Assembly (NCBI GenBank): GCA_013151025.1
Contig: JAADJC010000065.1
Span: 1 to 64,000 of the forward strand
Length of the DNA stretch: 64,000 nt
Direction: 5' to 3'
Source of the DNA: Acidobacteriota bacterium
GTDB taxonomy: Bacteria > Acidobacteriota > Holophagae > Thermotomaculales > Thermotomaculaceae
Below the pieces are notes generated by a model. The model had not been told where the DNA came from. It saw only the letters and a list, made by a program, of their open reading frames with translations, and ran no database searches. Of the stretch, positions 53,364 through 61,088 are shown in pieces. Position 1 is the first letter of the stretch, and each line of letters begins with the position of its first letter. Made by a program: the position numbers and the translations under genes.

Positions 53364-54197
53364 ATGACGAGCTTACTGGTGGCATTCACGTTTCTGGGTT
53401 GTTTCCTGATGGTTCGGGAAACAGGCCATCACGGAACAAGCCGCAACTTAGATGGATTTCCGGGGGAAATCCCGGAAATGGAAGGGCTGAAAGAAGTCTT
53501 TCCAAACCTGCCTTCGGACCGTCGGGTATGCCGCTACTATTTCGGGAATCAGTCCGGGGCACCGGTTTATTGTGAGAATGAATACGATTGTGCGTCCTGT
53601 CATATTCATCGGAAAATGATGGCGACAGGCCTGGGGAAGATGGAAAATGTGAAATGCGGACTGAAAATATCCGGAGTTCCGTTCCCGTTGGACCGGTACT
53701 ATCACCGGGGCCACGTATGGGCAAGGCCGGAGAGGAATGGTTTTGTGAGAATCGGGCTGGACGGACTGGCATTTCGGATGGCCGGGGCGGAAAGCGAAAT
53801 TCACGTGCCAGACATTGGAGAAATGCTGGAGCAGGGAGAATCCGGGCTTTCAGTCACCCGTTTCGATGGCAGAATACTCCCGTTTCTGGCACCGATGTCG
53901 GGGGAAGTGGCAGCAATTAACCCTCACCTGAAAGAAGAGCTGGCGGATCCGGATAAAAGCGGAGAAAGTTGGGCAATGGTTATCAAACCCTTTGCGTTGA
54001 GCCGGGAATTGCAGAATCTCCTGTTTGGTATGGAGGCGGCAAAGTGGTTTCGCTATGAAATGGATGCACTGGTCAGAATGGCATCCGGCAAACGTGATGA
54101 ATATGAGTTCGCGGCGGATGGTGGCGCGTTGAATGTGGAAACCCTCAGTGATTTTCCATGGAACGAATTTGTAACAAACTTTCTGTTTTCGGCGTAA
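53364..54197 (+). CDS. GcvH-like (lipoyl-fold) protein without the lipoyl lysine, membrane-anchored
   Basis: 277 residues; AGGAGG upstream. The first 17 residues (MTSLLVAFTFLGCFLM) form a helix that resembles the start of the neighbouring micro-membrane proteins. Cys56, Cys70, Cys76 and Cys79 follow; Cys76-Ala-Ser-Cys79-His80 is a CxxCH pattern that could bind haem c or a metal. From about 130 the chain matches glycine-cleavage H-protein: YHRGHVWARPE, FVRIGLDGLAFR, and PMSGEVAAINPHL. The residue that carries lipoate in GcvH is not Lys (region SVTRFDGRILP has none). No GcvP/T genes are present. It is under sigma-54 control and probably works in redox signalling or electron transfer, not glycine cleavage. 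Confidence 0.8.
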   Translation: MTSLLVAFTFLGCFLMVRETGHHGTSRNLDGFPGEIPEMEGLKEVFPNLPSDRRVCRYYFGNQSGAPVYCENEYDCASCHIHRKMMATGLGKMENVKCGLKISGVPFPLDRYYHRGHVWARPERNGFVRIGLDGLAFRMAGAESEIHVPDIGEMLEQGESGLSVTRFDGRILPFLAPMSGEVAAINPHLKEELADPDKSGESWAMVIKPFALSRELQNLLFGMEAAKWFRYEMDALVRMASGKRDEYEFAADGGALNVETLSDFPWNEFVTNFLFSA

Positions 54198-54215
54198 GGC
54201 TGAAGGGAGGAGAAA

Positions 54216-54419
54216 ATGGTCGTTTTACTGGTAATCTTAACATTCGCGGTTCTGTTCACTGCGGGAATGATTGTGGAACGCAGGGAAAACCGGGAACGCC
54301 AGGCTGCCCGGGAATTGCGGCAGTTGGCACAACAGGCGGTATTTGCCCAGGACGGCGGTGAGCCCATTGGCAAAGAAACCGCAGACAACTCAGATGAAGC
54401 TGTAAAAGAAGAGAGGTGA
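54216..54419 (+). CDS. Micro-membrane protein with VFAQDGGEP motif (copy 1)
   Basis: 67 residues; GGAGG upstream. One N-terminal transmembrane helix (MVVLLVILTFAVLFTAGMIV), a basic/acidic linker, then VFAQDGGEPIGKE and an acidic tail. Two paralogues lie at 58401 and 58617. They share the helix onset and the VFAQDGG-P-KE motif. Unknown function. It follows the GcvH-like gene by 18 bases and is in the same sigma-54 transcript. It may be a small membrane subunit or regulator of the electron-transfer complex. Confidence 0.75.
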   Translation: MVVLLVILTFAVLFTAGMIVERRENRERQAARELRQLAQQAVFAQDGGEPIGKETADNSDEAVKEER

Positions 54420-54744
54420 GGGAAGGAACGGTGCGTTGCGCCGAAACAGTGCGAGAGAAAGTGCGTGTGCGTGGGAGGGGAGTGGGAAAGAAGGGATTCA
54501 CCTCGTACACGTACACTCTCACATTCACTGGCATTGGTCTGCCGCCCACTTCCAACGCCCACTCTCCTTTCTTCGCTCAACCCTGGTTTTTTCTTAACCT
54601 CAGCCTTGCCTTAGTTATCTGGTTATGCAACGGGAAATTGTCCCTTGACTGGAAAGTTTGATATTGTCCCCCGATTTTCAAATTTTGGGTCGGTTTTTGT
54701 TCTTTTCTCTTTCCAGTCGCTTTGAAAATGGTGTGCCGAGGAAT
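54420..54744 (+). other. Gap between convergent genes; low-complexity only
   Basis: 325 bases between the micro-protein gene and the convergent GGDEF gene. It contains gtgcg/gtgcgt and ctcac/cactctc stretches, some mirrored, and a tail gctcaaccctgg...cttaacctcagcc similar to the elements beside lexA. No gene, no strong hairpin and no consensus promoter are visible. Confidence 0.5.
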
Positions 54745-57618
54745 TCAATATGGCCCGGATACAGTGTTCCGTATCTTTTTTGCCTCATATAAAAATTTAT
54801 CTGCTTCAGCGACAAGAGCTTCGGGCTCTGTATTTTCCTTTGGGATAATGCAGGTCCACCCGATACTGACGGTAAGCACTGATGCTGTTGGGGAATCGGA
54901 GTGGGAAATTGACAGGGCTTCAACGGAGTTTCTGACAGATTCCGCAAGTTCGGCGGCTGAGTGGCGCTTGGTTTCAGGTAGAAGGAGGATGAATTCTTCA
55001 CCACCATATCGGGCTGCAAGATCGAAAGCACGACGGGCATGGTCTGATAGGACTCGGGAAACAGCCCGCAGGCACTCATCACCGGCAAGGTGACCGTAAC
55101 AGTCATTGAATTTCTTAAAATGATCAATGTCAATAAACAGCAGGGCAAGACAGTGTTGATTTCGAAAGCAGCGGCGACATTCTGAGGTAAGTGCCTCATT
55201 GAATTTTCGCCTGTTTATAAGCCCTGTTAATGCGTCATGAATTGCCAGCTCTTCAAGTTGTTTGTTTACAGTTGCCAGTTCGCTATTTGCTGCCTCCACT
55301 TCTTTTGTTCGTTGTGCGACAATCTGCCTTAGCTCGCGTTCCTTTGCCCGTAAACGTGCCGTACGGTACCTGACAATGCTCCAACCAAGCAGGACAAGAC
55401 ATACCAGAACAAGGATGAAGAAGTAGATTGTCTGGTGAAAGGCTGGTGTAACTTCCAGGATGATTTGTGCAGGGGGCGTGGCCCACGGGCCGGCGCCGTG
55501 CCGGGCAGTCAAGGTGAATTGAAAGCGGCCAGGTGGCAGGGATGTAAAAAAAGCCTCCTGCGCCTTACCTGCCTTAACCCAGGTGGAATCAAAACCGATC
55601 AACCGGTAACGAAAGGACAGTTTTTCCGCTGAGACCAATGAAATGGCTCCATAACGGATCTGAACTCGTCTGCTCCCGCTTGGAATGTTGAACACGGGGA
55701 TTTTTTCACCGGATTCAGGTTTGGCTTGCCGGCCATCAATCAGTACTTCCTCTATGCTTACAGGCGGGGGTAATTCGATTGCTTTTACTCGGACCGGGTC
55801 TATTATGGCTACTCCGTTGGTTGTAGCAAAACAGAAATTACCGTTACTCAAGATGGTACCTCCCGGATGGCCACTGTTGCACTCAGTGGAAGGCATTCCG
55901 TCAATTCGGCCAACAACCAAAATTTCCAGGTGGGATTTTTCCCGGCGATGAATTTCATTCAACATTTTTCGGCTGATTCGCATAATACCGAGATCGCTGC
56001 TTATCCAGAATTGGTCATGGAGATCAGGTAATATCCAGTACAACATCTCATTTGGTAGCCCCTGTGTGCTGTTAATCAATTCAAGGTGCCCCTTTTCAAA
56101 GCGGCCAAGTCCGGCGTCTGTGGCAAGCCATATAACATGGTCATTGTCCTGATAAATACAGTGAACACGAGATTTCGAGAGCCTTTCAGTACCGGGAACA
56201 GAAACGAGTTTCCCGTTGATAATCCATGCAAGGCCTGCAGTTGTCCCCACCCAAATTCGCCCATGTATGTCCTGTTTCAGGCTTCGAATGACAGTTGGTT
56301 GTGTGTTGCTAATTCGTTGCCGCCACTGAATTTGTCCGTTCGGAGACATACAGGCCAATCCGTTACCGGTACCAATCCAGAGACGTCCCAGATGGTCCTG
56401 AAGCATGCAGTAGATGATGTTTCTTCCAGTGGGTTTTGACCAGCGATACCAGCTTACTTTTCGGTCGTGGATGTGAGCGAGGCCGTTCCCACTTGTTCCA
56501 ATCCAGAGATCGCCTGTCCGGTCCGTCAGGAAGGCTCGAATTTCAACGCCTATCAATCCCGGGTCACTGAAAGGTGGTGGGAAGGGAATGCCGCTTTCCA
56601 GGCGAACAACACCGCCCCCACTGGTTCCGACCCACAAATTGTCTTTCTGATCTTCATACACGGACCAGATGAATGGTACCGGAAGCCCTTCTCTTACGGT
56701 CCAGGAAGTGACAGCACCATCTCGAAGCCGGGAAAGGCCTCCTGCAGTAACGAACCAGAGAGATCCTGCTCGATCTTCGAATATCTGACGGACAAGGTCA
56801 TCTGACAGGCCGTCGGCGGTTGAAAATCGGGCCAAAATCCCGTCATGAAAACGAAAAGAACCATTCCCTCTGGTGCCAATCCATATATTGTGGTCTTTGT
56901 CTTCGAGCAGGCAACGAATCCACAGTCCTTTCAGTTTTTTCAGAACGGCCAAATTCAGTTTGCGTCCATTCATGACAACCCGGATGCCAAGGGAAGTACC
57001 AATCCAAAGCCGGCCTTTGGAATCTTCCAGTATGGCATTAACAATGTCACCCTGCTTGAAATAGTGACTTGCCGGTCTTGTATCTCCGAGAGTCTTCATC
57101 TGAAGCAGCCCGCGCATAGTGCCGGCCCATACCCGTGCGCCCCGGCCATGGGCAATGGTGAGTGCAGAGGCAGTATTTGTTTCAATTGTATGCAGTGGAA
57201 CTACTTTCCTTGTGGCCAATTCAAACTTTAAAACACCCTGTTCGGTCGCAAGGGCAAGGGTGTGAGGCCCAATCTTTGCCAGTCCCAAAGCGCCACCGGC
57301 TGGAAGGCCATCTTCTGCTCCCCATCTGAGGAAAACATCGTTTTTAAGGTAAAACAGATTGTTGCGTGTTGTATACCAGATGCCATTTTCCGAGTCAGCC
57401 AGAAGCCCCGTAACGTAATGGTCTCCCGGTGTGGCATTTGTTGGAAGGGGAATCTTTCGAAAGTGAGTGCCGTCAAATCGAATGAGGCCTGAAGGGGCAC
57501 CAATCCAGATTGCTCCATCAGTGGTCTGGGCGATTGCTGTCAGGGTTTCCTGGGGAAGTCCGTCTTTGGCCTGCCATGTCGTCAATGTATACTGCGTGAC
57601 TTTTTTATGGGGGTTCAA
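54745..57618 (-). CDS. Periplasmic-propeller diguanylate cyclase (GGDEF)
   Basis: 957 residues from a TTG at 57618. About a dozen two-component-propeller repeats (IWIGAPSGLIRFDG, LWIGTSLGIR, IWVGTTAGLAWI), a Y_Y_Y domain (about 640-745), one transmembrane helix (FILVLVCLVLLGWSIV), a coiled coil, and a GGDEF domain with RYGGEEF and an I-site RAFD five residues before it. It should make c-di-GMP in response to a periplasmic ligand. In-frame codons extend upstream to 57735 and encode a signal-peptide-like SAILFILAIAYQPALG, but have no ATG, GTG or TTG; the true start may be a rare codon (ATA at 57711-57709 behind AGGAG) or be altered by a sequence error. Confidence 0.9.
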   Translation of the reverse strand: MNPHKKVTQYTLTTWQAKDGLPQETLTAIAQTTDGAIWIGAPSGLIRFDGTHFRKIPLPTNATPGDHYVTGLLADSENGIWYTTRNNLFYLKNDVFLRWGAEDGLPAGGALGLAKIGPHTLALATEQGVLKFELATRKVVPLHTIETNTASALTIAHGRGARVWAGTMRGLLQMKTLGDTRPASHYFKQGDIVNAILEDSKGRLWIGTSLGIRVVMNGRKLNLAVLKKLKGLWIRCLLEDKDHNIWIGTRGNGSFRFHDGILARFSTADGLSDDLVRQIFEDRAGSLWFVTAGGLSRLRDGAVTSWTVREGLPVPFIWSVYEDQKDNLWVGTSGGGVVRLESGIPFPPPFSDPGLIGVEIRAFLTDRTGDLWIGTSGNGLAHIHDRKVSWYRWSKPTGRNIIYCMLQDHLGRLWIGTGNGLACMSPNGQIQWRQRISNTQPTVIRSLKQDIHGRIWVGTTAGLAWIINGKLVSVPGTERLSKSRVHCIYQDNDHVIWLATDAGLGRFEKGHLELINSTQGLPNEMLYWILPDLHDQFWISSDLGIMRISRKMLNEIHRREKSHLEILVVGRIDGMPSTECNSGHPGGTILSNGNFCFATTNGVAIIDPVRVKAIELPPPVSIEEVLIDGRQAKPESGEKIPVFNIPSGSRRVQIRYGAISLVSAEKLSFRYRLIGFDSTWVKAGKAQEAFFTSLPPGRFQFTLTARHGAGPWATPPAQIILEVTPAFHQTIYFFILVLVCLVLLGWSIVRYRTARLRAKERELRQIVAQRTKEVEAANSELATVNKQLEELAIHDALTGLINRRKFNEALTSECRRCFRNQHCLALLFIDIDHFKKFNDCYGHLAGDECLRAVSRVLSDHARRAFDLAARYGGEEFILLLPETKRHSAAELAESVRNSVEALSISHSDSPTASVLTVSIGWTCIIPKENTEPEALVAEADKFLYEAKKIRNTVSGPY

Positions 57619-57989
57619 CCCCAGGGCGGGCTGGTACGCTATGGCAAGAATAAAGAGGATAGCTGATAATAGATGAATTCTATGCCCTGAATAGATGTTT
57701 AATAACTGTATATTGTTCTCCTGTTTCCGTTCTTATCCTTGGCCGATAAAATTTCAAAGTCTTTTCCGCTTTTCATGTTAAATGCACTCTTTACAGTATA
57801 CCATTGTTGTCTGAGTTTTGGCGTTTTTTTATGAGTGAATATACCTTGCTGCCGGTGACTGACAAAAAAAGAACGGGAATGGCCTAATTTTCCCCGCTGC
57901 GGTAGTTGGCAAGTGGACAGGTTGTAAAAAACAGGGAATCAGCCATCGGTAATGCTTTGATTTATCTCCACCGGCATACGTACATTCAC

Positions 57990-58046
57990 TTGCACTTCCG
58001 CGGCGCGAAGCGCCGTCTGTTCGCGCTGTTTTGAGTGCAATTTTTT
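57990..58046 (+). ncRNA. Candidate small RNA or attenuator with alternative hairpins
   Basis: TTGCACT (57990-57996) pairs with AGTGCAA (58034-58040), which is followed by six T, a terminator-like end. Inside, CGGCGC-GAA-GCGCCG (58001-58015) forms a perfect stem. The overlapping GCGCGAA (58003-58009) can pair instead with TTCGCGC (58020-58026). The two inner folds are exclusive. Transcription is not shown. Confidence 0.35.
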
Positions 58047-58149
58047 ATTGTCCGGCATTAAAATATGATAGTATATCTGAATAAGCGGGTGTGTTTCCGC
58101 CGGCTTTTATTCCCCCGTGAACAATCAAAAGCTTGTGTGTTGAAAAAAA

Positions 58150-58161
58150 CCACAGTTGTGG
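58150..58161 (+). promoter_or_regulatory. Palindrome CCAC-AGTT-GTGG, candidate activator site
   Basis: Perfect inverted 12-mer CCACAGTTGTGG, about 150 bases before the sigma-54 promoter. A two-base variant, CCACGTTTGTGG, sits at 59039-59050 before the ferredoxin gene. Likely enhancer or operator for this cluster's regulator. Confidence 0.45.
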
Positions 58162-58311
58162 ATATATGCCACGCCTTCTGTAACGCATAGAAAGAAAAAG
58201 GAGAAATAATCCAAAGTAATTGGTGCTGTTGAAAAATGCAACAAGTAAGCCCTGTGCTGAAATTTTGTCAATATTCACGTAACAACAAGAAAATAAAAGC
58301 AAATGGGATTT

Positions 58312-58327
58312 TGGCACGGCAATTGCA
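58312..58327 (+). promoter_or_regulatory. Sigma-54 promoter before the micro-protein pair
   Basis: TGGCAC (58312-58317), GGCAA, TTGCA (58323-58327): a full match to the sigma-54 consensus. It is 73 bases before the ATG of the first gene. Confidence 0.93.
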
Positions 58328-58400
58328 CAGTGATTAGGTGTCGGGTGAAAACCCGGGGTCATTGAAATAACAAACGGCGAAAGCCGATAGGAGGCCTGAG

Positions 58401-58604
58401 ATGGTTGCTTTGTTAGTGCTTTTTACAATTGTTGGATGTCTGGTAGTGGATTCGATTGTTCTGTCTGTGCGGGAACGGAGAGCGGTTATGGCTGGTGAGC
58501 GGAAGCTGACCGGTGCGGAAAGTATGGTGTTTGCCCAGGATGGCGGCAAGCCGGTTGAAAAAGAAACCGAAACTGAGGCCGATAGGGTCGAGAAAGAGTC
58601 ATAG
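58401..58604 (+). CDS. Micro-membrane protein with VFAQDGGKP motif (copy 2)
   Basis: 67 residues; AGGAGG upstream. Helix MVALLVLFTIVGCLVVDSIVL at the N-terminus, then basic RERR, then MVFAQDGGKPVEKE and an acidic end. Paralogue of the proteins at 54216 and 58617; identical start MVALLV with copy 3. It is the first gene behind the consensus sigma-54 promoter. Unknown function; probably one-pass inner-membrane with a cytosolic tail (positive residues follow the helix). Confidence 0.8.
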   Translation: MVALLVLFTIVGCLVVDSIVLSVRERRAVMAGERKLTGAESMVFAQDGGKPVEKETETEADRVEKES

Positions 58605-58616
58605 GGGAGGACGAAG

Positions 58617-58847
58617 ATGGTTGCCTTACTGGTTGTTTTTACGATCCTTGCGTGCCTACTGGCAGACGCGATTCTCCTTTCAGTGCGGGAGCATAGAGCG
58701 GTAAGAGCAAGTCAGGTGTCTACAGTTCCGGCCCATGGCTTGGTGTTTGCCCAGGACGGCGGTGAGCCGGTGGAGAAAGATGAGAAGGTGATCGGCGAAG
58801 TGCCCTGGAAAGATATGGATGCAAAGAATGAGAGCCGTGAAAGGTGA
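58617..58847 (+). CDS. Micro-membrane protein with VFAQDGGEP motif (copy 3)
   Basis: 76 residues; GGGGAGG upstream, 12 bases after copy 2. Helix MVALLVVFTILACLLADAILL, then SVREHRAV (copy 2 has SVRERRAV), then LVFAQDGGEPVEKDE and a longer charged tail. Copies 2 and 3 look like a tandem duplication. A hairpin at 58901-58934 follows, then the ferredoxin gene. Confidence 0.8.
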   Translation: MVALLVVFTILACLLADAILLSVREHRAVRASQVSTVPAHGLVFAQDGGEPVEKDEKVIGEVPWKDMDAKNESRER

Positions 58848-58900
58848 CAGGCAAAGCTGAATGAAAAAGAACGTCAAAGCGTTCACGAAGAACATAAAAA

Positions 58901-58934
58901 ACCGGTGCCTATGGGAAAACCATTGGACACCGGC
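58901..58934 (+). terminator. Stem-loop between micro-protein pair and ferredoxin gene
   Basis: CCGGTGCCTATGG and its imperfect inverse CCATTGGACACCGG make a stem of about 12 pairs with two mismatches and a GAAAA loop. On the plus strand it is followed by ctttgtcttt, a weak T tract, so it may attenuate rather than stop transcription into 59099. Confidence 0.5.
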
Positions 58935-59038
58935 TTTGTCTTTGCTTATAGTTTACTTAGTGCGAACCGGGGAATAAGAACACGTATCAACGGTAACTGT
59001 TTCATCTTTACGTTTCCGGAGGGGGAAAATAGCTGCAG

Positions 59039-59050
59039 CCACGTTTGTGG
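59039..59050 (+). promoter_or_regulatory. Palindrome CCAC-GTTT-GTGG, candidate activator site
   Basis: CCACGTTTGTGG within AGCCAC-GTTT-GTGGCT, 49 bases before the ferredoxin ATG. It differs from the palindrome at 58150-58161 at two loop positions. No correctly spaced sigma-54 or sigma-70 hexamers adjoin it, so a role as operator or leader hairpin are both open. Confidence 0.4.
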
Positions 59051-59098
59051 CTGATTTTGCAATGAAGATGAATCAATATAAGAAAAAAGGAGTGTCCA

Positions 59099-59890
59099 AT
59101 GCCCAAAGCCATGCTGGTGGACATTACGGAATGCGTGGGGTGCGGGGTCTGTTCGGAGGCCTGCAAGAAGGAGCAAAAGCTTCCCGGGCCTGTTGGGAAA
59201 AAAAAGGATTATGCTAATTATACCGTCCTTCGTGAGGAAGGCGATGATGTGTATGTACGGGAATTGTGCATGCACTGCACAGATCCGACCTGCGCGTCTG
59301 TCTGTCCGGTAAGCGCGCTGCACAAAACACCGGAAGGCCCGGTGGTGTATGATTTTGACCTCTGTATCGGTTGTCGTTACTGTATGATGGCGTGCCCTTT
59401 TGGTGTGCCCAAGTACGAGTGGCAGAAACCGATTCCTAAAATTAAAAAGTGCATCATGTGTTACGATACCCGGATCAAAAAAGGGTTGCCGACAGCCTGT
59501 AGCCAGGCCTGCCAGGAAGAGGGTGGTGGCGCGACTTACTTTGGGGAACGAAGTGAGTTGCTGGCGGAAGCCCATCGCCGCATCAAAGAAAATCCGGATA
59601 CCTACGCTCCACATGTGTATGGAGAACACGAGGTCGGTGGCACCAATGTGATGTTTCTCGCGCCGAAGGATCGTCCCTTTGAGTCTCTTCATTTCAATAC
59701 AAAACTGCCGGAAGAGGCACTGCCTGAATTGACCTGGCAGGTGTTGAATAAAATTCCGGTCATTGTTCCGGTCTGGGCGACTTTCCTGACCGGCATGTGG
59801 TGGCTGAACAACCGGAAGACGGAAGTGGAAGAAAATGAAGGATCCAAGAAAATTCGTGATGAAAAGCATGGGGAGGGTGAAAATGACTAA
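59099..59890 (+). CDS. HybA-like four-cluster ferredoxin subunit
   Basis: 263 residues; AAGGAG upstream. Four [4Fe-4S] sites typical of the HybA/DmsB/NrfC group: CVGCGVCSEAC, CMHCTDPTCASVC, CIGCRYCMMAC and CIMC...C...C. Near the C-terminus one helix (IPVIVPVWATFLTGMWWL) anchors it to the membrane, as in HybA. No Tat signal is present. It passes electrons between the NrfD/HybB subunit and an unidentified partner; no hydrogenase or molybdo-subunit adjoins it. Its end overlaps the next gene by eight bases. Confidence 0.92.
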   Translation: MPKAMLVDITECVGCGVCSEACKKEQKLPGPVGKKKDYANYTVLREEGDDVYVRELCMHCTDPTCASVCPVSALHKTPEGPVVYDFDLCIGCRYCMMACPFGVPKYEWQKPIPKIKKCIMCYDTRIKKGLPTACSQACQEEGGGATYFGERSELLAEAHRRIKENPDTYAPHVYGEHEVGGTNVMFLAPKDRPFESLHFNTKLPEEALPELTWQVLNKIPVIVPVWATFLTGMWWLNNRKTEVEENEGSKKIRDEKHGEGEND

Positions 59891-61037
59891 GCCAAAATTT
59901 AAGTTTACATTCTGGCGGGTTGTAGCAGCCCTGATCCTGATTGCCGGCGCGGTGGCGACTTTTCAGCGTTTTGTGTATGGTCTGGGATATGCCACTCATT
60001 TATCCGATGATTTTCCCTGGGGCCTTTGGATCGGGTTTGATGTTATTTCCGGTGTGGGCCTGGCGGCCGGTGGCTTTACCATTACCGCCATTGTCTATAT
60101 TTTTAATCTAAAAAAATATCACTGTATTGTGAAAGCAACCGTACTGACGGCTTTTATGGGTTATGTACTGGTGGGAACCGCTCTCTTGTGGGACCTTGGT
60201 AAATACTATGATATCTGGCATGCCCTGGTATTTGGAAACCACCATTCCGCCATGTTTGAATTGGCGGTCTGCGTGGCAAGTTACATCGGGGTACTGGCTT
60301 TGGAGTTCTCATCCATTGCGCTGGGTAAATTCAAGTGGTTGCGGAAACCTGTTAAGTTCCTCAAGAAGAGTTATATCTTATTGGTTATCCTTGGCGTGTT
60401 GATTTCCACCCTGCATCAGTCGTCACTGGGAACTCTGTATGTCATCGTTCCTGAAAAATTGCATCCCTTGTGGTACAGCCGACTTCTGCCTATTTACTTC
60501 TTTTTCACTTCGATAGGCGTCGGGCTGGGTATGACCGTGGTGGAATCCTATTTGAGCTGGCGGGGAATGGGCCATGAAGCTCCCCTCCCGGTACTGGCGA
60601 ACCTGGTCCGGGGAATGGTTGTGATTCAATTGACATTCTTTGTCGCCATGTTTGAGGGGTTGATTGTCAGCCATAAACTGGGTTATCTCGTGGACGGTTC
60701 ATTTGAGTCCGGGATGTGGTGGCTGGAAATGGCGTTGTGGGTGTTTATTCCCACAATTATTGCGTTCCGGAAAAAGTGGATGATGACCCGTTTTGGCGTG
60801 TTTGCCGCAGGATTTTCAGGCGTATTGGGTTTTTTGATGAATCGGCTTAACGTGTCCATGACGGCATTTCAATGGTCCGCAAAGGTCAAGTATGTGCCGT
60901 CCTGGCAGGAAATGGCTGTGTCCGCTTCCTTTGTAGTGGTTTCGTTTATCATATTTGCGTACGCAGTCAAATATTTTAACCTCTTTCATGAAGAAGATGA
61001 GGAGTCTATAGAAGAATCCGCTGTAAAGGCGGTCTAA
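59883..61037 (+). CDS. HybB/NrfD-type membrane quinone oxidoreductase subunit
   Basis: 384 residues from the ATG at 59883 (GGGGAGGG upstream); a longer frame starts at 59835 inside the ferredoxin gene. About nine to ten helices. The onset FWRVVAALILIAGAVATFQRFVYGLG and HLSDDFPWGLWIG are characteristic of HybB. It moves electrons and protons between the quinone pool and the ferredoxin subunit without haem. It has no catalytic partner in view. The hairpin GCCCC...GGGGC at 61051-61066 with five T follows and could reduce expression of the kinase. Confidence 0.92.
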   Translation: MTKPKFKFTFWRVVAALILIAGAVATFQRFVYGLGYATHLSDDFPWGLWIGFDVISGVGLAAGGFTITAIVYIFNLKKYHCIVKATVLTAFMGYVLVGTALLWDLGKYYDIWHALVFGNHHSAMFELAVCVASYIGVLALEFSSIALGKFKWLRKPVKFLKKSYILLVILGVLISTLHQSSLGTLYVIVPEKLHPLWYSRLLPIYFFFTSIGVGLGMTVVESYLSWRGMGHEAPLPVLANLVRGMVVIQLTFFVAMFEGLIVSHKLGYLVDGSFESGMWWLEMALWVFIPTIIAFRKKWMMTRFGVFAAGFSGVLGFLMNRLNVSMTAFQWSAKVKYVPSWQEMAVSASFVVVSFIIFAYAVKYFNLFHEEDEESIEESAVKAV

Positions 61038-61050
61038 ATTTAAGTGGGAT

Positions 61051-61076
61051 GCCCCGCAACAGGGGCGTCCCTTTTT
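61051..61076 (+). terminator. Short intercistronic hairpin, possible attenuator
   Basis: GCCCC (61051-61055) and GGGGC (61062-61066), then CGTCCC and five T, between the NrfD-type gene and the kinase. The stem is only five pairs. Confidence 0.4.
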
Positions 61077-61088
61077 AAAGGGGTTTAC

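Larger units (their letters stand above)
57736..58400 (+). other. Long gap with structured-RNA candidate and sigma-54 promoter
   Basis: 665 bases separate the GGDEF gene from the second micro-protein unit. Contents from left to right: A/T-rich sequence with no gene; a stem-rich segment with a terminal T run at 57990-58046; a palindrome, CCACAGTTGTGG, at 58150-58161; and a consensus sigma-54 promoter at 58312-58327. A 105-codon minus-strand frame over the promoter lacks family features and is not a gene. Confidence 0.65.

Noticed and set aside
58045-58362. 105-codon minus-strand frame over the sigma-54 promoter
   Set aside because: It covers the promoter and palindrome, has a Cys/Phe-rich random look and no ribosome site.
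59045-59058. TGGC...TTGC near the ferredoxin gene as a third sigma-54 promoter
   Set aside because: The GG-to-GC distance is 10, not 12, which sigma-54 does not tolerate.
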